The position numbers were made by a program, and so were the translations under genes. 64,000 bases of DNA, from NCBI GenBank assembly GCA_018287875.1, contig JAGVVL010000017.1:62001-126000 (forward strand), in the 5' to 3' direction. The DNA comes from Nigrospora sphaerica (taxonomy: Eukaryota > Ascomycota > Sordariomycetes > Amphisphaeriales > Apiosporaceae). Below, piece after piece: positions 10,549-21,776 of the stretch (within the stretch, counting starts at the first letter, position 1; every line of letters starts with the position of its first letter). The notes beneath the pieces were generated by a model. That model saw only the letters and a program-made list of their open reading frames with translations. It was not told the origin of the DNA and made no database searches.

Positions 10549-12291
10549 ATGCTGCATGCCCACACTATGGCTCAATTTCAGAGCAAACCTGCCCTTACAG
10601 CGCAGCTATGCATGTCTTTCTTGATTTCCCGCTCTTATTGGTCCATTCTTACGGCAGTTGCTCTTGCATGCCTCTCCGTACGGCTGGGCACGGAGGTACG
10701 ATTTCGGAGACAACGGCATCTTGCATCAAGGAGTAGCGTGCAGACGATTCCTATTCTCCCTTACTGGATCCCATGGGCCGGCCACGGCGCCTCATTTGCC
10801 CTGGGCGCTGTTTCCTATCTTCAGTCTATCCGTCGGCAACTTGGTGGCAAGACGGTGGTCTTTGCGCTTTCGATGGGCAATTCGAAACACAACGTCATCC
10901 TCTCGCCCAGCATCGCAAAGCAGGTCATCAACGACAGGAAGAGCCCCGTGAACATGGATGCGTGGACGTACTACGTCTTCAGGCACGTGTTCCAAGATAG
11001 CGGTCATCTGGAAGCCATGCATCCCCATGCCATCAAGGGCCCGATTGTACAGCCTATACATGACATGGTCAAGAATGCTTTTGTTACCAAGGCCATCCAA
11101 GCTTTGGTGGCCGAGGTGGAACAAAAGGCACTGGGATTGATATCGGGGAAGTCTCGTGGGGGGCAGCCCTCATGGGAGCTTTCGGGCAAGCTGAAGATGC
11201 TCGGGGAAAACGCCGATATGCTGGCCGAGGTTTCGCTCCACCCACTCATGCGCGACTTCACCAGCGACATCATGGTACGCGTTCTCCTGGGCGAGAGCTT
11301 CCGGCGTAATAATCCGAACGCGGTGAAGGACGTGTGGACGATGGACGATCGCATCATGGCCTTCATGGCCAAGGTTCCCAACTGGATGCCCGTGGTGAGC
11401 GAGGCGGCCAAGGCACGCAGACGCCTGGTCGCCGGCCTTACGGCATTCCACAACGCCTACACGCTGTATCTGGCGGGCCAGGACCCAGGCACCGAGTGGG
11501 GTGACATGAGCGACGTCAGTACCGTCATCCACGACCGCACCCTAGCCTGGAACGCTTCGACCGAGAATACCACGGTGGCGGGGAACGGGGCGATGCTGCT
11601 GTCGCTATTGTGGCTCACCAACGTCAATGCCAACCAGATCGTTTTTTGGCTCGTATTCTACGCCTTTGCTGACCCATGTCTCCTCGCGGAACTGCGGGAG
11701 GAGATAGCGCCGTACGTACAGCGTAGCGACCTGGACGAAAGCCTTAGAATAGACGTCGAAGGCCTCTGGCGGAAGTGCCCCCTTTTGAAGGGTGCTATGT
11801 TCGAGACGCTGCGGCTCGAGGTGAGCGGCGTCAGTGTGAAGTACGTCGAGCGCGATTTCGTCCTCCACGAGAGCGAAGAGGACGCGGCGTTCTTGGGCAA
11901 GAGCAGTCCCGAGAGTTTTCTGGTCAAGAAAGACGAGCTCATTTGGGTGCCACACGCACTACACCAGCTCGATGAAAAGTACTGGCCCGATCCAAGCCGG
12001 TTCGATGCCCGACGGTTTTGGGAGACGGACGGGAATAAGGAGAAACCATTGGCGTCCGAAGTCAAGGTAATGTACAAGACCATGAAGGTCTGGGGGGGCG
12101 GCGAAAAGATCTGCAAGGGAAAGACGTTTGCGGAACGTGAGGTATGCCTAGTAGCTGCGCCCATCATTATGGCCTACGATATCGAGCCCCTGAACGGTGT
12201 TTGGGCTCATCCAGGCCGAACACCAGGTTCTGCATCCTCGAAACCAATTCAAGACTTTCGAGTACGCATGCGCAAAAGAGAAGGATACTAG
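10549..12291 (+). CDS. Cytochrome P450 no. 3, CYP7/8-like, single exon
   Basis: Uninterrupted frame of 580 aa. Two further in-frame ATGs (M7 and M23) could also serve; the latter sits just before the hydrophobic anchor FLISRSYWSILTAVALACL. The haem loop is WGGGEKICKGKTFAERE with Cys near 522. CKGK lacks the usual Arg after the Gly, as in other members of this group. ExxR is ETLR and the PERF equivalent FDARRFW. The I-helix LTNVNANQIVFWL again has no AGxxT. Together with P450 nos. 1 and 2 it forms a set of three related P450s next to the terpene synthase, pointing to several oxidations or rearrangements of one scaffold. It lacks introns, unlike the other two. Confidence 0.9.
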   Translation: MLHAHTMAQFQSKPALTAQLCMSFLISRSYWSILTAVALACLSVRLGTEVRFRRQRHLASRSSVQTIPILPYWIPWAGHGASFALGAVSYLQSIRRQLGGKTVVFALSMGNSKHNVILSPSIAKQVINDRKSPVNMDAWTYYVFRHVFQDSGHLEAMHPHAIKGPIVQPIHDMVKNAFVTKAIQALVAEVEQKALGLISGKSRGGQPSWELSGKLKMLGENADMLAEVSLHPLMRDFTSDIMVRVLLGESFRRNNPNAVKDVWTMDDRIMAFMAKVPNWMPVVSEAAKARRRLVAGLTAFHNAYTLYLAGQDPGTEWGDMSDVSTVIHDRTLAWNASTENTTVAGNGAMLLSLLWLTNVNANQIVFWLVFYAFADPCLLAELREEIAPYVQRSDLDESLRIDVEGLWRKCPLLKGAMFETLRLEVSGVSVKYVERDFVLHESEEDAAFLGKSSPESFLVKKDELIWVPHALHQLDEKYWPDPSRFDARRFWETDGNKEKPLASEVKVMYKTMKVWGGGEKICKGKTFAEREVCLVAAPIIMAYDIEPLNGVWAHPGRTPGSASSKPIQDFRVRMRKREGY

Positions 12292-13154
12292 AGTTAGCAC
12301 AATATTCCTCGTGTTTTCTTATATCAATGGCGGTTTTTGAAGTTGCTCGGCCACATAATAGCGCCGGGCTTATAAAAGGTCCATTTTAGCTGAGGCACGA
12401 GGATGTGCACAAGGATAAGAGTCGCAGCTGTGACATATGCTATGTGACAGAGTCAATACAGAGAATTGAGGTGAGCTGGTTTAATACGATCTTAACTTTG
12501 CGCGCTATATAGAAAACAGAGGGGTAGACGCATTAGAAAACAGAAGATAACTGGGATGAGGAGATATTGGAGGTCCTTGAGGATATACAGGTCTGTGTTT
12601 AGATCTATAGACGTTGTTGTGGTTAGAAAACACTAAAAACCAGCTCATGAGACCTCACGATCAGTGTGGTGGTCCATCTCTAGGGTGGTTCAAGTAGTAG
12701 GCTGCCACCTTATAGGGATCATCTGCCTCTCCAATGCTCTCCTTTCTATATGTTGCATACATTCTGATCGAGGACACAAAACACCGATTTGCGTACTATC
12801 GCACTGGGGGGAGGCGTTGCAAGCGATAGGTTTAACGTTATCCATTATGAAGGACAAAAGCAAGAGCTAGAAATGGCAGTCTATATACCCGTAGCTAGGG
12901 ATAGCTCCCCAAATACTTTGTAAGGCCTACATTAAGTCCTTATAGCTCTCCACGCGACTTAATAAGCGAAACTAGTAATAGCTATCAAGGCCGGTTCCCA
13001 CGCGAGTGCTTAATTATCTTTATAGTTTTAGCTCGCTGAACAGCTTATTAGTTACTTTATAAAGCGTTAACTACGATTAGATTATCCTAAAGGTAAAGAT
13101 AATAGCTAGTCCTTTTGGCCCTTAACATTATTTAAAGTACTATTATTCGCGCTA
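12292..13154. other. Intergenic, increasingly AT-rich, leads into transposon island
   Basis: Non-coding. The first half has gene-like composition; after about 12850 RIP-like TA-rich sequence starts. It contains one arm of an inverted repeat (12814-12960) described separately. Confidence 0.5.
12814..12960 (+). repeat. Left arm of an about 145-base inverted repeat
   Basis: The sequence around TATATACCCGTAGCTAGGG (12882-12900), with flanks GCAAGCGATAGGTTTAACG on one side and CCTACATTAAGTCCT on the other, matches the reverse complement of 24073-24218 over roughly 145 bases. Most differences are transitions. The two arms enclose 11.1 kb with a pogo element, P450 no. 4 and the GMC gene. Confidence 0.65.
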
Positions 13155-13346
13155 AGTTCGAGGACCCCTATTCGGGCCCCCCCTACTTTCGGGCCCCCCA
13201 AAAACCAGCCACCGAATTTTCGGCCTTTCGAATGTTCTTTCTATTTCTGAACTCAATTAGCGTCTAATCTTTCTATAAACTCATATTATAACAGTTATAG
13301 CTAATGTAAAACAGTACTCTAAAGAAGATATGTAAAAAGCCCTTAG

Positions 13347-13818
13347 TGTCACGGTGGGGCCTCCCGGGAGCATTCGGGCGCACTACCGCTGCGCTAGCGG
13401 GCGCAAAAGACTAGGATGCAGAACCGGAAGGGTCTGCACTGCTCTCACATATAAGGGTTCAGGTCAAGTCAGGTCGTAGCGGCTGTCACGGGCCTCGCCC
13501 CGTGACAGTACCCCCCTCCTTAGGTGTGTGGTCCCTCGCACATACCTAAATCAGTGGCAGAGGGGTTCAGTGCCTTATATGCTAGCCCCCAGGTCAGAAC
13601 CTGTAAGCCACACGGGGATTCGAACCCACGTCGCGACCAAGGGTAGGTTCTGCATTATGTCACGGTGGGGCGTCCCGGGAGCATTCGGGCGCACTACCGC
13701 TGCGCTAGCGGGCGCAAAAGACTAGGATGCAGAACCGGAAGGGTCTGCACTGCTCTCACATATAAGGGTTCAGGTCAAGTCAGGTCGTAGCGGCTGTCAC
13801 GGGCCTCGCCCCGTGACA
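13347..13818 (-). mobile_element. TRIM1: 472-bp mini LTR retrotransposon with tRNA-like boxes
   Basis: Two direct repeats of 161 bases (13347-13507 and 13658-13818) begin TGTCACGG and end CCGTGACA on the plus strand and bracket 150 internal bases. Target duplication CTTAG at 13342-13346 and 13819-13823. In the sense (minus) direction a polypurine tract, AAGGAGGGGGGTAC, precedes the 3' repeat (13508-13521). Two bases after the 5' repeat lies ATGCAGAACC (13646-13655), complementary to GGTTCTGCAT inside the repeat. A perfect A box TAGCGCAGCGG (13697-13707) ends the 5' repeat and a perfect B box GGTTCGAATCC (13616-13626) lies in the internal part. It encodes no protein; the apparent 65-codon plus-strand frame is incidental. 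Confidence 0.85.
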
Positions 13819-13839
13819 CTTAGCTTCGTTATAAGTGAG

Positions 13840-14930
13840 CACGGAATTAAGTAGACTATGTAAGAATACAGTATACCGAAATTAACACTATAAAACAGAC
13901 TTCAAGGCTAACAAAGTAGGTTAGATATATTTGCATACTAACAGAGGCTTAGACTAGTCTAGAAAGAGTTGCTTACGACCTGGATCTTTACTTAAGCTGC
14001 CCTAGAGCTTTCACCTTCGAACGCCTAAGTGAAGGAGTTCGCTAAACGTATCCTTTAGGCTTAGAGAAATAGTGAGCCACTTAGAAGAAGGTGGCTATAA
14101 GCCTTCTTACGTAGAAACCTAACTATATAGGTCTATAAGAGCTAGTCTATCGATTTATAGCGTGTTAATAGCGCCTTAGTTAAGGTAATTCGATCCTAGT
14201 TCCGGTATCTTCAGTTACTAGAGATCTAGAGAGTGAAGCCGGCTAACTACTATAATATAGATAAATTAGAGCTCTTAAAAGATGCTGGATTTAACAGTCT
14301 AGTACTTCAAGGTTCGGAAAAGCGCTTAGTCCGAAAGAAGCAGTCTAGTTCTTATGTTTAGATGTTCTTTATCGAATATATCTTCGCTTAAGGCTATGCC
14401 GTGCCTTTATTGGTTATTTATAAGGGCAAAACGGTTAAAAATAATAGTTCTCGCTTAATTTAAGCTAATTCGGAGGCTAGCAGTTCATTATAACTGAAAA
14501 CGGATAGATTATAAACTAAACAGCGCTCGAGTGGCTTGAAAAGGTCTTTATCCCAAATACCGCCTCTAAGAACCCTTTTAAGTACCGCCTACTCATAATA
14601 AACGGCCATGGTAACTATATAACAACTAATTTTATATTATAATGCTTTTCGTATTGGATATATTTTCTTTTTTTACCCCGGTATACCGCTCACGTTCTTT
14701 AACCTCTCAATTTAGCCGTTTTCAGTTCTTTAAAATCGGCGTATCAGAAAGAGCTCAGATTTTTAACTTAATTAACGCACTTAACGGTAGTTAGCAAACG
14801 GAATTTTCTTACCTGCTATAAGAAGGCTCGTCTAGCCGGTCTTACTAGTTAGAATATCCGGAATAAGTAGAAAGCCGCTAGTCTTTAGTGTTACGGATGA
14901 CCGGAACTAACAAGCAGCTTATAAAAGCGG
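13840..14930 (+). pseudogene. Degenerate pogo-like DDE transposase
   Basis: Read across many stops, the plus strand at about 14540-14900 gives KVFIPNTASKNPFKYRLL, then IINGHGNYITTNFI, then IYFLFLP, PLNLAVFSSLKSAY and KRNFLTCYKKARLAGLT, the typical order in the C-terminal DDE half of fungal pogo/Fot1 transposases. Upstream sequence to about 13840 is probably its N-terminal half but is too mutated to read. Stops are mostly TAG/TAA where CAG/CAA or TGG is expected, which fits RIP. Confidence 0.65.
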
Positions 14931-15507
14931 GTAAGCGCCCATGCAGCCAAGACCTCGTCTACTACACTACCAAGCAACGGAGACCAGCCTCAGGCAAGGG
15001 ATACCAGCCCTAAGGGCAAGCCACGCTAAAGCTAGATCACGTGATGGATCACTAAGCTTAGCACTAATCTAACAGGATAGATCAGTGGGGCCATTAGTGA
15101 GCCTTCGGTACAGGATTAGTAATAGTGTTAGTGAGCTAACATTAAAGGATTAGTTAAATTAGTGGTAATCTAAGGTAATTCAGGGTATTAGTAAGGGAAT
15201 AACTTAGTATATAAGTTAAAAGACTTTCCTATATAGACAGTTATTACCTTAATAACTAATTTAAGCATCTATCTCACCTATAAATAAGAGTAACCTCTTA
15301 AAGACCTATTATGAAGTCTAAGACTAATTACTTAGTTCAGCACCCTCAGTCATTTAGTTACCCAGCGACCAGTGTTTAAGCTAAACAGACGCTCTCTGTC
15401 TCTGATTTTACAAACCCTACGTCACGCAGTACTTAGGTATAGCGCTTCGTTATATCTAGCCGGTTAATATAGCTAAACCGTTTCTTAGTCGGATTTTGAT
15501 TTAATAT
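14931..15507. other. Decayed transposon interior
   Basis: AT-rich, stop-rich sequence inside the pogo-like element, with no further readable domain. A Copia solo LTR follows. Confidence 0.4.
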
Positions 15508-16057
15508 TGTTAAAAGTATAGCGCTTACCCCTATACCGTTATCCTTTGTTAAGGACTTAGCTATGCACTTATCAAAAAGCTAGTCCTTTAACCGAGACTG
15601 CCCTAAAGCTCGGGCCACCTTACCCGACAGCACGGGCCACCCTACCCTAAAGCTAGGGCCACTTTTCCTGTATACGTGGCCTACGCCACTCGGAACCTTC
15701 TATAAGTTTCCATGTACTTCCATGAGGTTCCACAAGCCTCCACATGGTCCCACGAGGTTCTATAAGCGTCTACGTGCTTCTAAGCCACGTCACTGCTTAC
15801 GCGTCCACTTACGCGTCTCCTCTTCGTATTACTAAGAGGATAAAGGGTTAAAAGGGTATAAATAAGGGATAAATCTTCCCTCTTTGTGTACATAGTCTCG
15901 GAAATAAGCAAGCAACTTAGAGATCTCACTCTCTACCCCCCTTAAGAGAAGTTCCTACTCATCCGTGTTCTTTTATCCTTAAGGAACGGCCTCCGAGATC
16001 GAAAGAGCTCTTATAAAGGGTTGCTTCCTCTTTCCAATCAAACCACCCCTTCCAACA
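15508..16057 (+). repeat. Solo LTR of Copia family (550 bp)
   Basis: Begins TGTTAAAAGTATAG and ends CTTCCAACA. The 5-base target duplication AATAT (15503-15507 and 16058-16062) is perfect. It is the same family as the LTRs at 29341, 30495, 26639, 28458 and 33970, recognisable by the block of CACGTGG/CCACG steps and the CGATCGAAAGAG-type end region. Confidence 0.85.
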
Positions 16058-16819
16058 AATATGCATAATCATTAACACATAATATAATAAATTTAAAGAG
16101 ATCCTACTTAAATAGAAAGTTTTTAACACCTTTAAAGACATCCTATACTTCTATAATAGTTTAGTCGACTTTAAAGAAGACGCCGGACTTTAAAGGCTAA
16201 GTATAGCTTTTAAACTAGCTAATTAAACACTTAACTATATAACGACTACTCTTTTAAAAGATTTAAAAGGCCTTTAATGAAAAGAACGTCTAATTAGCTA
16301 CTACTTAAAGGCAAATTTAGGCTCTTAAAGCTAGGATTAACACTATTAGACTAAGAAAAAGGAATAAGGTGGATTTAAGCCCTAATTTAAAGTTCGCGAA
16401 TATTAAAGACATCCACCGGGTTTAATTAGCGGTTAGAGAAGCCGAAAGTGGTTTAAATGAAAAGAGTGACAGCGAAAGCCTAATTGAGGCTGGTTTTTAT
16501 ATTAGAGCCATCATTAATTAAGGCTATATTTGAAGTTCTATAGATAGGGCTGGTTTTTGCTGGCTGATTTTTAAGGGGCCCAAAAGTAAGGGGGGCGCCC
16601 AAATGGAGGTCCTCGAACTTAAGTACTAATATTTAAAAGCGCCGATTTATATGAATAGCTAGAGTTTATTGTTAATTAAGCTTACGTTCTTACTTTTTTC
16701 TTCTCGTCCATACTTATATTATTATAAGTCTCCTTATTGACTATCTCGTTAACTTCGTTAATGGTAGTGCCGTTAGCTATCACTTATAGTGACACCAGTA
16801 GGTGCTTTCAAAAAATCAT

Positions 16820-17290
16820 TAAGTTCATCTGCGTAGCTAAGTATTGATCGGGGTGGAAGTGACGCCATAGGTGTCGAAGCCGGGTTTTCTTCCCATAGTG
16901 TGTCATGTATTTAGAGGTTTTCTTTCTGCTGCACGAGTATAGAACCCCCACTTCCATGTCCTCGAACCTCCTATGGTACCATTCAAAGTCGCCGTGTCCG
17001 GTCTTAGCAGCGAGAAACTGGTGTAAGATGTTTCATGCCATTGTGAGCCACTTTGGGCAGCGTTCGATAACCGCGAATTCGAGGTCCGTCCAGCGTCTGT
17101 GTCTGGGTCCTTCAGCCCTTCACCAGCGCTGGAAGAGAGTCTTAGATTTCTTTCACTCTCCTTCTTACATATACGATCGTCCGGGGGCGTTCGGGAGCCG
17201 GTAGTGTCATCTTGGTGCCAAGCTTCGCAAGATGGTCCGCTTCGTTTCCTTGTACCTTGAAGAGTCCTGAGACCTATCGCAGTACTTACG
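16820..17290 (-). pseudogene. Fragment of LINE RNase H / C-terminal region
   Basis: On the minus strand the segment KVQGNEADHLAKLGTKM (RNase H motif GNExADxLAK) is readable at about 17270-17220. It is followed, after frame changes, by RTGHGDFEWYHRRFEDMEV-like sequence, as in the C-terminal tail of Tad-type LINE polyproteins. Frameshifts and stops break it, and no other part of the element is nearby. Confidence 0.6.
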
Positions 17291-17886
17291 TATAGCGTTC
17301 GTTACATCTGCGCGACAACCAAAAGTGGGCACTAAATATACCTGAGCCATTCTGTCAACGCGCGCTTATGCCCGATCCCCGAATACTAGATAAGAGAACA
17401 AAGTGAACAAAGTGAACACATCGTCAGAACTAAGCTGCGCTAGTTTCTGAAATTACAATGTCATTATTCATATTTTGGTGAACTTTCACAAATGGCAACT
17501 TCACTTTCCTGAATTTCCGATGCACATTTCGTGGAATCAAAGTCCCGAACGTCTCCTAATTCTCTCGGTGGTCCTTTTCTGCTACCTGAATTAAAAATTA
17601 GTGCAATACCTTATAGACAGTTCGTATTGTCCTAGTCATCGCGCACTTCCGATCCTTCCATTCCTCCTGTCATATATTAGAGATGCCCAAAATGCGTGGA
17701 ACACACCGAGAATATTTGGAGCTGTTATAAATCCCAAAGTACAACGGTCCTATCTACATAATAATCGGATAGCGAATCACGCCAGGTATATTCCAGTATA
17801 ATAAAAGCTGATCAGGTCAGATACTTCATAGGGTTAGCTAGCCCTTGCCCGCGACTCTGCCCGTGCCCCGAAAACACTATGCTATC
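17291..17886. other. Intergenic region 3' of P450 no. 4
   Basis: No readable gene, repeat end or RNA found. Composition returns to gene-like towards 17800. Confidence 0.45.
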
Positions 17887-19931
17887 TCACTCCAGCATCG
17901 CCTCCGTGACCCGCATGTTAAAGTCATTGATCATGAAGCCTGAATAGCTCTTCTTACTCCAGGGCTTCTCGGGGTTCGTCAGCTGGAAGTCGAAGCTCCG
18001 TAGGAGCTGAGGTGTGGATTTAACCAGTTAGCAAACAGTACGCGCTAAGACTACACCACGGCTGGCGAACGACGTCATCGGGCCACCCCTGGCCTGGTAG
18101 ACGGGGTTCTTTCGGCTTACCTCAACAAATATCTTGTTCATCTCGATTTGCGCTAACACCTTACCCAGGCAGCCAAAGCGGCCGTAACCGAAGTTCAAGT
18201 CGATGGTCTTGCGCATATGCGCTATGGTATCAGGGTGGCTCCCTCCCTCAGGGAGGAGGCGCTCAGGTCGGAACACGTCGGCGTCAGGGCCGAAGACAGC
18301 GGGGTTACGGAGCATAGCGCCGAAGTTTTGGTAAACGTCAGTGCCGGCGGGGAGGGGGACGCCGCAAAGCGTGTCGCCGCCGGCGGGTACGCGCTTAGGG
18401 AAGCCAAGCGTGATGGGTGGCATCATGCGTAGACCCTCGAGTAGCAGCGCCTCCATGTAGGGCAGCGTTTTCGCCTCGGCGTTAGTAATGGGGCGCGAAA
18501 TGCGCCCGGCTTCCGCTGCTGCCACGATCTCCCGCTTAGCTCGCGCATACACGGCTGGAGACGTCACGAGGAGCAGAAGGACGCCCCGAATGGTCGAGAT
18601 AGATGTCTCGGTGCCGGCGGGCATCTGCAGCGCCAGATCAAGCTGACACTCCTCGGCCTTGAGGCCTTGCTTGATCCACTCGTCCTGGGCAAGTAGTCAG
18701 GAATCATCGCTTTAGGCGGCTGTATCTCCGCAGTTATATACGGACCAGCATGTCGTTCCTCCTCCCATTACTCTCGTCCTTTTCTTGAAATCGATCCAAA
18801 ACAACAGTCTCAAGAACCCTGAAGAGATGGTTCTATTAGCTTTCAGTTGTTGGGTGGGGTAACATGGACAGACGGTTGATTTACCCTAGATGTTGGCCGA
18901 AGCCTCTTCTGTCTGTCCTTTTGGCTAGAGCCTTTGGAGTCAGCATTCTGACGAAAGGGGTGCTCTGGGATGACTACTCGCGCCAGAGAGAAAAGCCATG
19001 AACGCGAATAGAATCAAACAAAGCAGATTTCCTTACGTCCGAAGTATTTGAGGAAGAAGAGCGAATTGAAGATGGCCCTAGTCATGGGCGACATAGCGAT
19101 GGTGTTGAGGAATGCCACGGTCTCGTCCCCATCTTTAAGATAGTCATAATGGTCCGTCTCGTCAGCCAGGTCACCCCAGGCTTTGCCAAAGCCAGCCTTG
19201 GTGATCAGGTCGATCTGAAAGAACTGCAGCAGGCGTCCCATGTCCATGACCCCGGCACCGCGGGCGATCCTGGCGCGGACGTGCTGTGTAAGCGCCCTGA
19301 TGCTCGCGTCGATAGCGGTCTCAAGGTCGAGAAGGCCCTTGCCCGAGTAGCCCTTCATCCCCTGGACTCAGTATTTACTCAATAAGGACGCTCGGGTCAG
19401 TGTTGTAGGAGTTGGAAGACAAAAAAGACAGGACATCGAAAGCTAATGTGAAGGACAAATATCTAAGGGGGAATCATGGAAGTAACACTACAAGCTACTC
19501 ACCGCGGCTAGCTTAGCCTTCCGCTGGTCGTGGCGCGCCGTGTCACACTCCGACAGGACCGAGTCGCCACGCGGGTCGAAGCGCAAGGCGCTGTACCAGC
19601 TGCCGCGTGTGTACTCTGAACGCGCCGCATTGATGCGCCACAGCGCTTCGGGCTCGTAGACGCACACCGCGTCGGGCCCAATGCGCATCACGCGACCGTA
19701 CTTCTTCTGCTCGGCCTGAATCGTGTCGTAGATGCGCCCCGAGTGCATTGCTTGCAGCCCCCAAATGTACGAAACGGACGCCAGGGGTGGGCCGGGGACG
19801 TGCCGTAGTCGTGCCCACGACGCCGACGCGCGAAAGGCTGTCCAGAGGGCTGCGATACCGAGGGCGAGAAGGATCCCGTCCCAGAGCCCCAGGTGGAGGA
19901 GGGCGTCTGCCCGTTCGTGTAGAGTCTCCAT
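17887..19931 (-). CDS. Cytochrome P450 no. 4, classical type, six exons
   Basis: Minus-strand exons 19931-19503, 19361-about 19020, about 18964-18885, 18818-18746, 18684-18121 and 18006-17887 give about 535 aa. The N-terminus has an anchor (LLALGIAALWTAF) and the hinge HVPGPPL. The I-helix AGTETS is canonical, ExxR is EGLR, the PERF equivalent is FRPERL and the haem loop FGYGRFGCLGK. The frame seems to stop after FVEVSRKNPV, but a GTAAGC donor right after KIFVE and a CAG acceptor at 18009-18007 lead into LLRSFDFQLTNPEKPW and an ordinary P450 C-terminus. Only the exon 2/3 junction is uncertain: the best donor (GTAAGG) is one base out of phase. It resembles pisatin-demethylase-type P450s. Likely a tailoring hydroxylase. 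Confidence 0.85.
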
Positions 19932-21776
19932 TCTTGTGGTTCTTTTGCGGCTTATAACCAGAAAAAGGCGGAGAGAGTAATGGGAGCTGAAAAACTGAAA
20001 GGGGACGATCTCAGTTATAGCTCAGAACTAAATATCCGATTGATCGGGACAGCTGGGTATTAATACGGGAAGGCTTTGGCGGGGGTAGTATAGGACGGTC
20101 AAGAGGGATTTTAAGCCGTCCCTCTCTCGGAAGCCAAGCTGTTGCAACGTCAGCGCAGATGTCTCTCTCCGCTGCATAGGGACGGATTTGCCCACTGCAG
20201 TCATTATGTACTATAGGGCATTGCATGCCTCCTAGGTCTACGGGTACAGCACCCACCCACGCGCCCATCTGTTGTTGCTACTCTCCTCCCGCATACATAA
20301 AGCGGCATCGCATTCGCCCGACGCAGCTGCAAGCGCACGCAGAACTGTGTGGTACTCCGCCCTTCGCCAGGGGATAAGAAGAAGAAGAAGAGGGAGGAAG
20401 AAGAAGCCAAACGGTTTCTCTTAGACTCAACATGTCGCAGTTGGTAGTCGCTACGGTCCGATCCTCTCGACTCCTTCCTTCTTGCCAGCCGCTGCTGAGT
20501 GGTTCCGTTTCGTGACCGCCGATGGGGACGAGGTGGGTGTGTTGGTTCGCTTGCGCTCAATTTTTGGAGGTCGATAGTGACCAGGGTAGCTAAGTCCGTC
20601 GAAACGGCTAAGATATGGTGTCTGCAGTTTGACACCTTGCCCAGGGCGCTTCGCCTGGGACTGGCAGCCGAGAAAGGGGGCTCTCACATAGCAGCTGGAC
20701 CTACTATCTCAACGCAGAAGCCACGGCCAACACGCGATAGCCAAACTGTCCCATTGCGGCCCATCGAGGCAGCAGGCGTAGTTGGGGTCTCTCCATTTAC
20801 CCGTTTCGTCTCGGCGCCCAGCGCAGCCGGACGGCTAAGCGGCGGGGGGTTCCTCGGAACGCAAGCTACAGGCTGCGAAACATGCAGGAGAGTGTCTTCA
20901 GGTGATGAACCCCCCTTGTAAGGATGGCTGGCCTATCACCCATGCACGACGTTATTGGCTGCATATGGTGCTTTCTTAGTGGTAGTAGATTCTTACATCT
21001 AGCGACGCATTGAGCCCCTGAGGACCCCCCACATATCTATACCTTGGAAAATCTTGCTGGGCTGACGCTCGGTCAGATGAAGAACCTAGGTGCCGCCGTG
21101 TCGTGTCGCGTTCTCCTGCAATCTCTCCTGCCTACCAAGATCGGGCGCGGCTACCCGCCTCCTAGCTGATGAGTTGGTCCGCCAAGGGGCGAATCATGCA
21201 CAAGGTGCATGATACTCGTACGACCCACGTGTCACGCCGAGCGTACACGCTGGTGAGGGGGCCACGTCTTTAATGCACCGTCATCCTAGTGATGACTACG
21301 ATCACGAAATCAGCCTGGGCGTTCCATGACACGTGCCTCTCGCAAGCCATTGCAATGCAACGCGTCACATTTCATCAAGTACACTATGTCACTTACGGCC
21401 AGGTCTCGTTCCGGCACCCCCACTTGTGCCAAGCCTCCAAGGCCGGCTAAACTCAAACTCGGCAGCTTATAACCGACCGCAGCGATTACTATTCAAATCA
21501 TCTCCTGCCTCTTGGCACGCGTTGTTCTGCAGGTGCATAGGGGGCGGCTTTCAGCCTGCATCTTTCGTATGACAATCGCGTCACAGGTGCCATGATACCG
21601 CGTGACCTTCATCGAGCGGGGAATTAGCTTATAAATGCTTGGCGCTTGCAGGTATTCACAGCGCGAAAGCGTCACCGGTGGTGCTACAGAAAATAGGATA
21701 CGTACATAAGACCATCTCCTCGACATCCCATTAAAGAATTACATAGCGACTGTGCGTAGCTAGCAAAGACTTCGCA
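19932..21776. other. Intergenic region between P450 no. 4 and GMC gene (divergent)
   Basis: 1.85 kb between two divergent start codons. It contains a GAA/GGA-rich microsatellite at about 20370-20400 and several frames of 60-140 codons that lack recognisable domains or consistent coding character. A possible TATA-like CTTATAAATG lies at about 21629, upstream of the GMC gene. It would be the promoter of both genes. Confidence 0.45.

Larger units (their letters stand above)
13155..16619 (+). mobile_element. Pogo/Fot1-like DNA transposon, decayed, with two nested insertions
   Basis: Terminal inverted repeats start AGTTCGAGGACC at 13155 and end GGTCCTCGAACT at 16619; about 55 bases at each end correspond, including GC-rich blocks of the GGGCCCCCC type. 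TA dinucleotides flank both ends (13153-13154 and 16620-16621), as expected for this superfamily. A RIP-riddled transposase remnant lies inside. Two later insertions interrupt it: a complete short TRIM-like element (13347-13818) and a solo Copia LTR (15508-16057), each with perfect 5-base target duplications. Confidence 0.8.

Noticed and set aside
13585..13660. tRNA gene in TRIM1 interior (GGTTCGAATCC)
   Set aside because: Only the T-arm-like half is there; the 5' half lies in the terminal repeat and the T stem has mismatches. Promoter-like, not a functional tRNA.
13528..13725. 65-codon frame, almost identical at 34838-35035
   Set aside because: Lies across the interior and terminal repeat of the non-coding TRIM1 element, antisense to it; the identity comes from the repeat, not from protein selection.
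16905..17204. 99-codon plus-strand frame
   Set aside because: Antisense to a LINE RNase H-region remnant that is readable on the minus strand.
20499..20921. 140-codon plus-strand frame between P450 no. 4 and the GMC gene
   Set aside because: No domain, low-complexity composition and overlapping frames on the other strand; not supported as a gene.
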